This document shows, piece by piece, positions 8,371-17,234 of a stretch of 64,000 nucleotides of DNA. A model generated the notes under the pieces. That model was not told where the DNA came from. It made no database searches and was given only the letters and a program-made list of their open reading frames with translations. The DNA is from Mesorhizobium jarvisii (lineage in GTDB: Bacteria > Pseudomonadota > Alphaproteobacteria > Rhizobiales > Rhizobiaceae), in assembly GCF_003601985.1 (NCBI RefSeq), contig NZ_QZXA01000006.1, positions 186,001 through 250,000 of the forward strand, given 5' to 3'. The position numbers and the translations under genes were made by a program. The stretch's first letter is position 1. Each line of letters starts with the position of its first letter.

Positions 8371-9000
8371 CTACTTCGTCCCGTACATGCGGTCGCCGGC
8401 GTCACCCAGGCCGGGCATGATGTAGCCCTTCTCGTTGAGCTGGCGGTCGATGGACGCGGTGAAGACCGGAACGTCCGGATGGGCCTTGGTGAAGCGCTCG
8501 ATGCCCTCGGGTGCCGCCAAAAGGCAGAGGAAGCGTATATTTGTGGCGCCGCGCCCTTTCAGCTTGTCGATCGCCGCGATCGCCGAATTGGCCGTCGCCA
8601 GCATCGGGTCGACGACGATCACCAGCCGGTCGGCGAGATCGCTCGGCGCCTTGAAGAAATATTCGACCGCTTCCAGCGTTTCGTGGTCGCGATAGAGGCC
8701 GATATGGGCGACGCGCGCCGCCGGCACCAGGTCGAGCAGGCCTTCCAGCAGACCGTTGCCGGCGCGAAGCACCGAAGCGAACACCAGCTTCTTGCCCTCC
8801 AGCGTCGGCGCTTCCATGGTCTCGATCGGCGTTTCGATGGTCGTCGTGGTCAGCTCGAGATTGCGCGTGACCTCGTAGCCGAGCAGCAGCGATATCTCGC
8901 GCAACAGCCGCCTGAAACCGGCCGTGGACGTCTCCTTCTTACGCATGATGGTCAGCTTGTGCTGGACAAGCGGGTGGTCGACGACGGTGACGCCCTTCAT
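8371..9000 (-). CDS. upp: Uracil phosphoribosyltransferase
   Basis: This 209-residue type I phosphoribosyltransferase makes UMP from uracil and PRPP. The PRPP loop is [12 protein letters not shown] (about residue 127), and the uracil-binding end has [11 protein letters not shown] near the C-terminus. The N-terminal [18 protein letters not shown] is diagnostic. It completes pyrimidine salvage by recapturing uracil released after the deaminase and phosphorylase steps encoded opposite. It lies 125 bases downstream of the adenosine-deaminase-family gene on the same strand and may be cotranscribed. Confidence 0.96.
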   Translation of the reverse strand: MKGVTVVDHPLVQHKLTIMRKKETSTAGFRRLLREISLLLGYEVTRNLELTTTTIETPIETMEAPTLEGKKLVFASVLRAGNGLLEGLLDLVPAARVAHIGLYRDHETLEAVEYFFKAPSDLADRLVIVVDPMLATANSAIAAIDKLKGRGATNIRFLCLLAAPEGIERFTKAHPDVPVFTASIDRQLNEKGYIMPGLGDAGDRMYGTK

Positions 9001-9125
9001 GATGTTCTCCTGATGCGTGTCGCCCGGCGCGCGGACGCGCTTCAGGCAGCTGGAAGGACCCTAGCGACTATGGACCGGCCAAGGAACCGCTTGGCCCCAT
9101 CGACCACAGCTTTGTCGGAAGAAAA

Positions 9126-10100
9126 TCAGCGCGCCGCTCCGTTCAGCCGGGCAAGAAGTGCCGCCTTGGTCTTTCTGTCGACAAAGGCGGCTTCGATGGC
9201 GGTTTTGGTGACGGCGGCAAGCGCCTTTTCGCTCATCGCAAAATGCTCCGCCGCGAGATCATACTCGCGCTTCAGCGAGGTCCAGAAATAGGGCGGATCG
9301 TCGGAGTTGAGCGTCACCTTGCAGCCGGCGGCCTGCAAGGCGGGAAACGGATGGTCGGCAAAACTGTCGAACACTTTGAGCGCGATGTTGGAGCCGGGGC
9401 AGCACTCCAGAACGATGCCTTCGTCGGCGATGCGGCGGACAAGGTCCGGGTTCTCGATGGCGCGCACGCCGTGGCCGATGCGCGAGGGGCGGATATGGTC
9501 AAGCGCCGCCTGGACCGTCTCCCAGCCCGTCAGTTCGCCGGCATGGATGGTGATGCCGAGCCCGGCCTCGCGGGCGATCTCGAAAGCCCGGACATAGTCC
9601 TCCATCTCGCCCATGCGCTCGTCGCCGGCAACGCCGAAGCCGGTGACCAGCGGATTCCCGCAGCGCGCCGCGAAGCGTGCCGCCCGTTCGATCGATTCCA
9701 CGCCGACATGGCGCACGCCGGTGACGATCATGCGGCCCTCTATGCCGGTCTTGGCCTTGGCGCGCAGCATGCCTTCGCCCAGCGCGTCGGTATAGGCCTT
9801 GGGCGAGAGCCCGGCTTTCGTCGCATGGTCCGGCGAGGTGAAGACTTCAGAATAGATGGCGCCATCGCGTGCAAGGCTGGTCAGATAGTGGTCGGCCAGC
9901 CGGGCGTAATCCTCTTCGGTGCGGAACAGATCGGCGGAAAAGTCGTAAGCCGCGAGAAACGACGTAAAATCGTGCCAGACGAAGGAACCGTTCTGGATAT
10001 AGGGCGCGGTATCCTTGCCGTATTTCTGCGCCTGGCGGATGACGAGCTCAGGCGCCGCTGCCCCTTCAATGTGGCAGTGCAGTTCCGCTTTCAAAGGCAT
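9126..10100 (-). CDS. add: Adenosine deaminase family enzyme
   Basis: A 324-residue amidohydrolase with the metal-binding HCH near residue 8, an HAGE motif (about 187), GHGVRAIE with a histidine ligand (about 209), and the catalytic NSDDP (about 267). Members deaminate adenosine and deoxyadenosine to inosine, feeding the purine phosphorylase encoded nearby. NSDDP rather than NTDDP is also seen in the adenine deaminase branch, so adenine is a second possible substrate; the following REYDLAA stretch favours adenosine. Position among salvage genes supports the role either way. Confidence 0.88.
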   Translation of the reverse strand: MPLKAELHCHIEGAAAPELVIRQAQKYGKDTAPYIQNGSFVWHDFTSFLAAYDFSADLFRTEEDYARLADHYLTSLARDGAIYSEVFTSPDHATKAGLSPKAYTDALGEGMLRAKAKTGIEGRMIVTGVRHVGVESIERAARFAARCGNPLVTGFGVAGDERMGEMEDYVRAFEIAREAGLGITIHAGELTGWETVQAALDHIRPSRIGHGVRAIENPDLVRRIADEGIVLECCPGSNIALKVFDSFADHPFPALQAAGCKVTLNSDDPPYFWTSLKREYDLAAEHFAMSEKALAAVTKTAIEAAFVDRKTKAALLARLNGAAR

Positions 10101-10234
10101 TCAAACATCCCGTCGGTCAGTCCAGGTCTTGAAAACCCACCACCTGGAAGCGCGGCTGAACACCGCGCCTTAAACAATAGCGCCCACAGCATCGATCGGC
10201 TATGGTCCCGCCGGTTTTATGACGGATCAAAAAA

Positions 10235-11011
10235 ATGTCAGTTGAGAGAACCACGGCCGCGGGCGGCATGGAAACCTCCTATGGTTTTAAGCGTGTGGGG
10301 GAAGGCGAGAAGCAGTCCTTGGTCAACGATGTTTTCCACAAGGTCGCCAATCGCTACGACCTGATGAACGACCTGATGTCGGCCGGCCTGCACCGGCTGT
10401 GGAAGGATGCCATGGTCACCTGGCTCAATCCGCCGAAGCGGCAGGGCTGGAAGGTCCTGGACGTGGCCGGCGGCACTGGCGACATCGCCTTCCGCATCGT
10501 CGATGCCAGCCATGGCAACGCCCACGCCACCGTGCTCGACATCAACGGCTCGATGCTCGGTGTCGGCCGCGACCGCGCCGAAAAGAAGGGCCTGTCCGGC
10601 AACACCGATTTCGTCGAGGCCAATGCCGAGGAACTGCCCTTCACTGACGCCACCTTCGACGCCTACACCATCGCATTCGGCATCCGCAACGTGCCGCGCA
10701 TCGATGTCGCGCTCGCAGAAGCGTTCCGCGTGCTGAAGCCCGGCGGCCGGTTCCTGTGCCTGGAATTTTCCGAGGTCGAGATGCCGCTGCTCGACAAGGC
10801 CTATGAAGCCTGGTCGTTCAACGCCATCCCCAAGATCGGCAAGATGGTCACCGGCGACGGCGAGCCCTATTCCTATCTGGTTGAATCGATCGCGAAATTC
10901 CCCAACCAGCAGAATTTTGCGGCAATGATTTCCCGCGCCGGTTTCGACCGCGTTTCCTTCCGCAATTATTCCGGCGGTATTGCCGCGCTTCATTCGGGCT
11001 GGAAGCTTTGA
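10235..11011 (+). CDS. ubiE: Ubiquinone/menaquinone biosynthesis C-methyltransferase
   Basis: This 258-residue SAM-dependent methyltransferase methylates carbon 2 of the demethoxy-quinol ring in ubiquinone synthesis. The SAM loop [13 protein letters not shown] is near residue 74, the second family motif [13 protein letters not shown] near 168 and the C-terminal [13 protein letters not shown] near 246. The N-terminal [20 protein letters not shown] is diagnostic. ubiB follows at once on the same strand, a common pairing. Confidence 0.96.
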   Translation: MSVERTTAAGGMETSYGFKRVGEGEKQSLVNDVFHKVANRYDLMNDLMSAGLHRLWKDAMVTWLNPPKRQGWKVLDVAGGTGDIAFRIVDASHGNAHATVLDINGSMLGVGRDRAEKKGLSGNTDFVEANAEELPFTDATFDAYTIAFGIRNVPRIDVALAEAFRVLKPGGRFLCLEFSEVEMPLLDKAYEAWSFNAIPKIGKMVTGDGEPYSYLVESIAKFPNQQNFAAMISRAGFDRVSFRNYSGGIAALHSGWKL

Positions 11012-11078
11012 TTCTGGCCCGCATTTCTCATCCCCGATATGGCTCATGCCGGTCGCAAGGACCGGCCCGGGTGCGGCC

Positions 11079-12653
11079 ATGAGCAGCGTCGGCGCCGGTT
11101 TCAGGCTCGCGCGGGCCGGCTGGGTGCTGGTGCGCGAGGGCGTCATCGCCGCCCTGCCGGGCGAGGAACTCTCCGGCCTGCCGAAATTCGGGTGGCGGCT
11201 GGCGCGGCTGTTCACCCGCCGCCGCGCGCTCGCCTATGAGCGCAGCGACCGGCTGGCCAAGGCGGTGGTCCGGCTCGGCCCGTCCTATGTCAAGCTCGGC
11301 CAGTTCCTGGCGACGCGGCCCGACGTCGTCGGCAACGACATGGCGCTCGATCTCGCCATGTTGCAGGACAAGATGCATACCTTCCCGAAGGTCGAGGCGG
11401 TCGCGGCCATCGAAGCCTCGCTCGGGCGCAAGGTGGGCGATCTCTACGCCGAGTTCGGCGACCCCGTCGCCGCCGCTTCGATCGCCCAGGTCCATGCCGC
11501 CGAAGCCATTCATGACGGCGCTGCCACCAAAGTCGCGGTGAAGGTCATCCGGCCCGGCGTGCGCCGCCGCTTCTTCCAGGATCTCGAGAGTTATTTCCTT
11601 GCCGCCCACCTGCAGGAGAAATATATCCCCTCCTCGCGCCGGTTGCGGCCTGTCGAGGTGACCGAGACGCTGGCGCAGACCACCAAGATCGAGATGGATT
11701 TGCGCCTCGAGGCGGCGGCACTCTCCGAACTTGGGGAGAACACCAAGGACGATCCGGGCTTTCGCGTGCCATCCGTCGACTGGGAACGCACCGGCCGTGA
11801 CGTGCTGACCATGGAATGGGTCGACGGCGTCAAGATGAACAACATCGCAGGCCTGGAGGAGGCCGGCCACGATCTGAAGGCGATCGCCGCCAATCTCATC
11901 CAGTCGTTCCTGCGCCACACGCTGCGCGACGGCTTCTTCCACGCCGACATGCATCCGGGAAACCTGTTCGTCGAGGCCAACGGCACCATCGTCGCCGTCG
12001 ATCTCGGCATAGCCGGACGTCTTGGCAAGAAAGAGCGCCGCTTCCTCGCCGAAATCCTCTACGGCTTCATCACGCGCGACTATCTGCGCGTCGCCGAAGT
12101 GCATTTCGAGGCCGGCTACGTGCCGCGCCAGCACAATGTCGCGGCCTTCGCGCAAGCGATCCGCGCCATTGGCGAACCGATCCACGGCCAGCCGGCCGAG
12201 ACCATTTCCATGGCCAAGCTCCTGACGCTGCTGTTCGAGGTGACCGAACTCTTCGACATGGCGACACGGCCGGAGCTGATCCTGCTGCAGAAGACCATGG
12301 TCGTGGTCGAAGGCGTGGCGCGCACACTCGATCCGGCCTTCAACATGTGGAAAACCGCCGAGCCGGTGGTCGGCGGCTGGATCGCCGGAAACCTTGGCCC
12401 GCGGAGCATGATGATCGATGCGCGCGACGGCGCCAAGGCGCTGCTGACACTGGCCCGCCAAGCGCCGGAGCTTGCCGCGCGCACCGACCGGCTGTCGCGC
12501 GAGATCGACCTGATGGCCGAGCACGGCCTGCGTTTCGACGAGACCACGGCGCGTGCCATCGGCAAGGCCGAGGCGCGCTACAGCCGCTCCGGCCGCGTCG
12601 CGCTATGGGTGATCGCATTGACGCTGGTCTATATCGCCTGGAAGATTCTTTAG
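11079..12653 (+). CDS. ubiB: UbiB, ADCK/ABC1-type atypical kinase for ubiquinone synthesis
   Basis: This 524-residue protein belongs to the UbiB/COQ8 family, membrane-bound atypical kinase/ATPases required for the hydroxylation stages of ubiquinone biosynthesis. The KxGQ motif reads KLGQFLATRPD (about residue 74), the AAASIAQVHAA loop follows near 135, the catalytic HADMHPGN is near 289 and the DLG metal motif (VDLGIAG) near 308. A C-terminal hydrophobic helix (ALWVIALTLVYIAWKI) anchors it. The start at 11079 (MSSVGAGF) was chosen on family likeness; an ATG at 11046 is also in frame. Confidence 0.92.
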   Translation: MSSVGAGFRLARAGWVLVREGVIAALPGEELSGLPKFGWRLARLFTRRRALAYERSDRLAKAVVRLGPSYVKLGQFLATRPDVVGNDMALDLAMLQDKMHTFPKVEAVAAIEASLGRKVGDLYAEFGDPVAAASIAQVHAAEAIHDGAATKVAVKVIRPGVRRRFFQDLESYFLAAHLQEKYIPSSRRLRPVEVTETLAQTTKIEMDLRLEAAALSELGENTKDDPGFRVPSVDWERTGRDVLTMEWVDGVKMNNIAGLEEAGHDLKAIAANLIQSFLRHTLRDGFFHADMHPGNLFVEANGTIVAVDLGIAGRLGKKERRFLAEILYGFITRDYLRVAEVHFEAGYVPRQHNVAAFAQAIRAIGEPIHGQPAETISMAKLLTLLFEVTELFDMATRPELILLQKTMVVVEGVARTLDPAFNMWKTAEPVVGGWIAGNLGPRSMMIDARDGAKALLTLARQAPELAARTDRLSREIDLMAEHGLRFDETTARAIGKAEARYSRSGRVALWVIALTLVYIAWKIL

Positions 12654-12744
12654 GCCTGGAAATCGAAGCTCGAGCTCACAACTTGCGGCGAGTTGATTGC
12701 ATTGCTATCATTGCCGTCGGTCGGCATGAGCAAAGTGCAATCAC

Positions 12745-14214
12745 ATGGCAAGCATCACGATCCGCAACCTTGACGATGAGGTCAAGGAGTTGCTGCGCCG
12801 GTTGGCGGCGGAAAACAACCGTTCCATGGAAGAACAGGCGCGGGTGATGATCCGGGCCGCTGTCGACGGCCAGATCGGGCCTGCCCGCATAGACCAGATC
12901 GAAAAGACCTTGCGCGAACTGACCAGCACGCACAATGCGGCAACCCCGGTTGCGGCCCCTGCGGGCAAGATCCTTCCGCGGGGAACGCTTTCCGGCAAGC
13001 GCATCCTGCTCATCATTGGCGGTGGCATCGCCGCCTACAAGGCGCTGGACCTGATCCGCCGGTTGCGTGAGCGCGGAGCGGCGGTTCGGGTGGTGATGAC
13101 AGCGGCTGCACAGGAATTCGTCACCACCCTGTCGGTTGGCGCGCTGTCGGCCGATCACGTTTTCACCGAACTGTTCGATCGCAATGACGAGCATGATGTC
13201 GGCCATATCAGGCTGTCGCGCCAGGCTGATCTTCTGGTCGTGGCGCCCGCCACCGCCGATCTGATGGCCAAGCTCGCCAACGGCCATGCCAATGATCTGG
13301 CCTCCACCGTGCTGCTGGCCACCGACAAGCCGGTGCTGATGGCGCCGGCGATGAACCCGAAAATGTGGTGGCATGCCGCGACCCGCCGCAACCGTGCGAC
13401 CTTGGGCAAGGACGGCGTCACTTTCGTCGGCCCGGCCAGAGGCGAAATGGCCGAAAGCAATGAAGCCGGTGAAGGCCGCATGGCCGAGCCGCCGGAGATC
13501 GTCGCCGCGGTCGAAGCGCGGCTCGATACCGGCCCCAGGCCTCTGGCAGGTCGCAAGATCATCGTCACCTCAGGCCCGACGCATGAGCCGATCGACCCGG
13601 TGCGCTATATCGCCAACCGTTCCTCCGGCAAGCAGGGCCACGCCATCGCCGCCGCATTGGCAAGGCTTGGCGCCGATGTGCGCCTTGTCTCCGGCCCAGT
13701 GAGCATTGCCGATCCAGCCGGTGTGAAAACCATCCATGTCGAGCGCGCGCAAGAGATGCGCGATGCGGTCGAACAGCTTTTGCCCGCCGATGCCGCGGTG
13801 TTCGTGGCCGCCGTCGCCGACTGGCGCAGCGAGAATTCGGCCGGCGAAAAGATCAAGAAGGTGGCGGGCGAAGGACCGCCGGTGCTGCGCATGGTCGAGA
13901 ACCCCGACATCCTTGCCGGCGTCGGCCACCACAGCCAGCGACCCGGTTTGGTCGTCGGCTTTGCCGCCGAGACGCAGGATCTTTTGCGCAACGCAGAGGC
14001 AAAGCTCGCGAAGAAAGGCGCCGATCTGATCGTCGCCAACGATGTGTCGCACGAAAGCGGCATCGGCCCTTCAGGCGTCATGGGTGGCGATCGCAACCGG
14101 GTGCGGATCGTGTCGAAGGCCGGCGTCGAGGAATGGCCCGAAATGACCAAGGACGAGGTGGCGGCGCGGCTCGCCACCCTCATTGCCGAGCGGCTGAAAA
14201 CAACAGTCGTTTGA
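12745..14214 (+). CDS. coaBC: CoaBC with an N-terminal FitA-like ribbon-helix-helix domain
   Basis: This is a 489-residue bifunctional enzyme for two coenzyme A steps: coupling 4'-phosphopantothenate to cysteine and decarboxylating the product. The CoaC flavoprotein domain spans about residues 90-260 (IGGGIAAYKALDLIRRLRE, HIRLSRQADLLVVAPATA, PAMNPKMW) and CoaB about 270-480 (SGPTHEPIDPVRYI, SSGKQGHAIA, AAVADWR). Residues 1-45 (ITIRNLDDEVKELLRRLAAE, then NRSMEEQARVMIRAAV) match a FitA/VapB-type ribbon-helix-helix antitoxin. A linker rich in Ala, Pro and Thr joins them. No ATG, GTG or TTG occurs in frame at the domain boundary, so the fusion looks real and not a mis-set start. Confidence 0.93.
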   Translation: MASITIRNLDDEVKELLRRLAAENNRSMEEQARVMIRAAVDGQIGPARIDQIEKTLRELTSTHNAATPVAAPAGKILPRGTLSGKRILLIIGGGIAAYKALDLIRRLRERGAAVRVVMTAAAQEFVTTLSVGALSADHVFTELFDRNDEHDVGHIRLSRQADLLVVAPATADLMAKLANGHANDLASTVLLATDKPVLMAPAMNPKMWWHAATRRNRATLGKDGVTFVGPARGEMAESNEAGEGRMAEPPEIVAAVEARLDTGPRPLAGRKIIVTSGPTHEPIDPVRYIANRSSGKQGHAIAAALARLGADVRLVSGPVSIADPAGVKTIHVERAQEMRDAVEQLLPADAAVFVAAVADWRSENSAGEKIKKVAGEGPPVLRMVENPDILAGVGHHSQRPGLVVGFAAETQDLLRNAEAKLAKKGADLIVANDVSHESGIGPSGVMGGDRNRVRIVSKAGVEEWPEMTKDEVAARLATLIAERLKTTVV

Positions 14215-14223
14215 CGTGTATTG

Positions 14224-14272
14224 GAGCAATTCCGGGAAGGCGCGCAGCGCTTTCCCTAGGGAATTGCGAACA
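14224..14272. repeat. Dispersed palindromic repeat, family A, short copy
   Basis: Ends GCAATTCC (14226-14233) and GGAATTGC (14260-14267) are complementary and enclose an inner GGAAGGCGC/GCGCTTTCC-type stem. Longer copies are at 16293, 31319 and 60980. It lies just after the coaBC stop. Confidence 0.8.
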
Positions 14273-14329
14273 GCAAAGACTACATGCGGCGCCAGTTGGA
14301 CGCCGCGCATCCGATTCCGGACTGAGCCG

Positions 14330-14908
14330 TCAGTTTGACAAGAGCTCCGCCGTGCGGGCGAGCGCGCCGCCGAAACCGTTGAGCGGAATGGAAAAGCTCA
14401 CCGCTTGTCCCGTATCCGCCGCGAAGGCGTCGATCTTCAGCGTCGTGCCGTTCTTGAGCAGCGGCGCGACATTGGCGTCAAACGCCACCGGCACCAGGCA
14501 GCCGACGGCCTGGCAAGTGTTGAATGCCAGGCTGCCGTCCAGCTTCTGGTCATCGATGGTCAGGGTGACGCCCTTGGCGAGCGCCAGCCCAAACGGCAGG
14601 GCAAGAGTGCCTGTCGCGTCATCGCCGGTCTTGCTCGACAGTTCGATCGCCAGCAGCCGTTGGTTGCTTTGCTTGTTGAACTGTTGGTGCGACAGGCTGC
14701 AGACCTTGTTCGTGCCCGATATCTGGCAATTGACCGTCCAGTCGCCATGGGTTTCGGACAAGGCCGATGCCCCGCCCGGCAGTTGTGGCGCATCGGCTGC
14801 GGCGGGCGGAGCCGCCACCTTGTCGCCTTTGGTCTGCGCGGCCACTGCCGGCACACCGGCGATGCAGGCCGCACCCAGCATCGCAACCAAATACGCGTAT
14901 TTCCTCAT
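14330..14908 (-). CDS. Invasion-associated locus B (IalB) family exported protein
   Basis: A 192-residue protein with a clear signal peptide (MRKYAYLVAMLGAACIAGVP, cleaved after AVAA) followed by a Pro/Ala-rich linker. The IalB domain (PF06776) begins at HGDWTVNCQ (about residue 56) and contains CSLSHQQFNKQS and a conserved cysteine pair in FNTCQAVGCLVPV. The family is named after a Bartonella invasion locus, but its members are widespread in non-pathogenic rhizobia and their biochemical role is unclear. I chose the start at 14908, with GGAGAGG eight bases upstream, over a longer frame lacking a signal. Confidence 0.88.
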   Translation of the reverse strand: MRKYAYLVAMLGAACIAGVPAVAAQTKGDKVAAPPAAADAPQLPGGASALSETHGDWTVNCQISGTNKVCSLSHQQFNKQSNQRLLAIELSSKTGDDATGTLALPFGLALAKGVTLTIDDQKLDGSLAFNTCQAVGCLVPVAFDANVAPLLKNGTTLKIDAFAADTGQAVSFSIPLNGFGGALARTAELLSN

Positions 14909-15352
14909 CAAGACCTCTCCCGCCCGGCTCCGCCTCGAGCCAGCCTGGAAACTGACTTTGAGAGACAGCTGACTGTATTCTGTTGACCGTTTCCCCGAAG
15001 GCGCCATTGTACCTGACGGACATGCGGGCGCCATTCAGCCCGAGGCCGGCGCCGACCCGATAGAGCGGCGAATCGATCGCTTCCGTCAAGTGCAATGCGA
15101 GGTTGCCGGGCAGAATCTGCGCCGCCGCGAAGCGACCTTCGATCTCCCGCTTCTTGTGTTGGAGAACTCCACTCCCGGCCTTCCATAGAGGCAACGCTGG
15201 CAATCTCACTAAATGCGATGTCCGTTCCGGTCTCCAGCGCTGGCGTTGCCTGTAATCCGTGGCCGCAGGCCGGACGGCGGGGTCGCGATTGATTTCAAGG
15301 TAACAGATGGACCAGCCATGGCATCGCCGGACAAACACCCTATATTGCGGGA
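14909..15352. other. Gene-free stretch of about 440 bases with a possible autotransporter relic
   Basis: No convincing gene on either strand. On the minus strand, about 15190 down to 14990, an open frame encodes a stretch with the spacing of the last beta strands of an autotransporter barrel: FAAAQILPG, then YRVGAGLGL, then VRYNGAFGE. It has no start, no passenger and no typical terminal aromatic strand. It may be a decayed fragment; the promoter of the IalB gene must also lie here. Confidence 0.3.
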
Positions 15353-15691
15353 ATGAACAGGATTTTTCGCGGGAATATGCCGACGTCGGCGCGTCGACTA
15401 TCGATGAGATTTGCATCGGCGGTGCTGGCCGCGACTTTTGTGGCCGGCTTTGCGCTGCCCGCTTCCGCGCAGGTGGCCAATCCCGCGATCAACAGCAACG
15501 CGCTGATCCAGCAGAACGATCTGCAGGCCTTGCAGAGCCGCATTCAGCGGCAGCAATTCCAGTTGCAGCAACAGCAGTACCGCGACCAGGACCGCGTAAT
15601 CGTCCAGCAGCCACCGCCGGTCGTGCCGCGGGTCAGGCCGGGCTGCCAGACGCAGATCATCGGCAACACGGCCGTGAGCACCTGCCGCTGA
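15353..15691 (+). CDS. Small exported glutamine-rich protein of unknown function
   Basis: A 112-residue protein with a signal peptide (RFASAVLAATFVAGFALPAS, cleaved after ASAQ). The mature part contains LQALQSRIQRQQFQLQQQQY, a Gln-rich helix likely to form a coiled coil, then a proline-rich stretch (QQPPPVVPRVRP) and a C-terminal segment with two cysteines (GCQTQIIGNTAVSTCR) that could form a disulphide. I do not recognise a named family. An internal ATG at 15404 would give a shorter signal peptide and could be the true start. Confidence 0.6.
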   Translation: MNRIFRGNMPTSARRLSMRFASAVLAATFVAGFALPASAQVANPAINSNALIQQNDLQALQSRIQRQQFQLQQQQYRDQDRVIVQQPPPVVPRVRPGCQTQIIGNTAVSTCR

Positions 15692-15816
15692 CAGGCGGGC
15701 TTCTTTTATTTAGCCGACTTACATGGTAGGGGACCTTGAGGGTGCCCCTGCGGCAGTTTGGGTTTGCAAAGGCGCCACGTCACGCTATGGGGCACTGACC
15801 GACTGGACTATTGCAG

Positions 15817-16293
15817 ATGACAACCACGAAGAAAAAGGCCGTACGCCGGGCCAAGAAAGGGGAAAGAATCCGCCAAGTGGCGGCGATCCCCTTTCGCTTG
15901 ACCGCGGATGGGAGTTTCGAGGTGATGCTGGTCACGTCGAGAACGACGAGACGCTTCATCGTCCCCAAGGGGTGGCCGATGAAAGGCAAGAACGGACGCA
16001 AGGCCGCGACCATCGAGGCGATGGAAGAAGCCGGCGTGCTTGGCAAGACCCTGAAGCAGCCGGCCGGCACCTATTCCTATTGGAAGCGGTTGGCCAACCG
16101 CTTTGTCCATGTCGACGTCATCGTCTACCTGCTTGAAGTGACCGAGGAACTGGCCAACTGGCAGGAGGCCAAGCGGCGACAGCGGGCCTGGCTGACGCCG
16201 GCCGACGCGGCGATGTTGATCGACGAACCGGATCTTTCGACGCTGGTGAAGACCCTGACACTTCCCCAGCCCACGCCGACCGACGCGACCTAA
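15817..16293 (+). CDS. Nudix hydrolase
   Basis: This 158-residue protein has a Nudix fold like diphosphoinositol-polyphosphate-phosphohydrolase-type members: VAAIPFRLTADGSFEVMLVT, then PKGWPMKGKNGRKAATIEAM and EEAGV. The Nudix box departs from GX5EX7REUXEEXG: the first Glu is Lys and the Arg is Ile, while the IEAMEEAG part keeps the metal-binding glutamates. The N-terminus is very basic (KKKAVRRAKKGER). The substrate cannot be deduced. It is followed directly by a family A repeat, which could act as its terminator. Confidence 0.85.
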   Translation: MTTTKKKAVRRAKKGERIRQVAAIPFRLTADGSFEVMLVTSRTTRRFIVPKGWPMKGKNGRKAATIEAMEEAGVLGKTLKQPAGTYSYWKRLANRFVHVDVIVYLLEVTEELANWQEAKRRQRAWLTPADAAMLIDEPDLSTLVKTLTLPQPTPTDAT

Positions 16294-16370
16294 AGCAATT
16301 CCAGAAAAAGTGTGAACGGTTTTCAAGGGAAAGCGCGTAGCGCTTTCCCTTGGGAATTGCGTCAAAACAA
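16293..16370. repeat. Dispersed palindromic repeat, family A, long copy
   Basis: A GCAATTCC start, a GTGTGAACGG block, a GGGAAAGCGC/GCGCTTTCCC stem and a GGGAATTGCGTCAAAACA end, same order as the copies at 31319-31399 (inverted) and 60980-61058. It lies between the Nudix gene and the convergent citryl-CoA-lyase-like gene. Confidence 0.85.
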
Positions 16371-16382
16371 CAGGACAATTCC

Positions 16383-17234
16383 TCAGCCGCTCGTACCGCC
16401 CTCTTCGGGAAGAGGGCGTACCGGCATGCCGGTATAGGCCCACAACCATTCGCGCGGCAGCGGCCCCTTGTTGCGCTCGCTCTGCTGCGACTGCTCCCAG
16501 GCGTGCGCCAGGATGCCGACGGAGCGTGACAGCACGAAGAGCCCGCGCGTCAGCGGCGGCGGGAAGCCGAGTTCGCCATAGATGACGGCCGTGGCGCCAT
16601 CGATGTTGAGCGGCATCCTCTTGCCTTTGCGGCGTGCGACCTCCGCCTCGATCACCTTGGCGATGTCGGCGAACCGTCCATTGACGACGCCACGCGCGGC
16701 AAATTCGCGGGTCAGTTCCAACAGGCGCGGCGCGCGCGGATCGACCGGGTGAAAGCGGTGGCCGAGCCCCGGCACATAACCCTTTTCCTCGACGAAGAAC
16801 CGGTCGAGCCGTACCGAGACCGCCTCCCCCAGCGCCATCCCGCCATCGATCGCCACAGCGATATCCCCGTAGAAGGACAGCGCTTGTTCGCCGGCGCCGC
16901 CATGCACGTCGCCGAGCACATTGATGGCCGAGGCCATGGCGCTGTTGATGCCGACACCACAGGTTGCCGCCATGCGGGCGATGGCGATCGACGGCGCCTG
17001 CGGCCCATGGTCGACCGCCGCGCCCAGCGCGATGCCGAGCAGTGCCGCCTGGTCTTCGCTGGGCAATTCACCACGCAACATCAGCCAGATCATCGCCGGG
17101 AAGGAGACACGGCCGATCAGGTCCTGGATTTCATAGCCGCGCAGCCGGATGACGCCGGGGCTCATCTCGATGATGCCAGTCTGCCACCATTCCTCGCCGC
17201 GCTCACGGCCTGACTTCTTCTCCGCGTCGCTCAT
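16383..17234 (-). CDS. Citryl-CoA lyase-like enzyme (citrate synthase superfamily)
   Basis: This 283-residue protein is shorter than a full citrate synthase (about 430) and matches the lyase-like branch. It keeps the citrate synthase core: VHGGAGEQALSFYGD with the first catalytic His, VPGLGHRFHPVDPRAPRL with the second His and the DPR substrate loop, and INVLGD. Likely reaction: cleavage or formation of a citryl-CoA-type thioester. It overlaps by 4 bases a class III CoA-transferase that could load CoA on the acid, upstream of which is a tricarboxylate transporter. The exact substrate (citrate or an analogue) is inferred only from context. Confidence 0.8.
   Translation of the reverse strand: MSDAEKKSGRERGEEWWQTGIIEMSPGVIRLRGYEIQDLIGRVSFPAMIWLMLRGELPSEDQAALLGIALGAAVDHGPQAPSIAIARMAATCGVGINSAMASAINVLGDVHGGAGEQALSFYGDIAVAIDGGMALGEAVSVRLDRFFVEEKGYVPGLGHRFHPVDPRAPRLLELTREFAARGVVNGRFADIAKVIEAEVARRKGKRMPLNIDGATAVIYGELGFPPPLTRGLFVLSRSVGILAHAWEQSQQSERNKGPLPREWLWAYTGMPVRPLPEEGGTSG

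Noticed and set aside
14619..15416. 265-codon minus-strand frame covering the IalB gene and its upstream region as one gene
   Set aside because: Over the IalB part it is out of frame with a well-supported exported protein; only the 14990-15190 segment has any meaning, reported as a possible relic.
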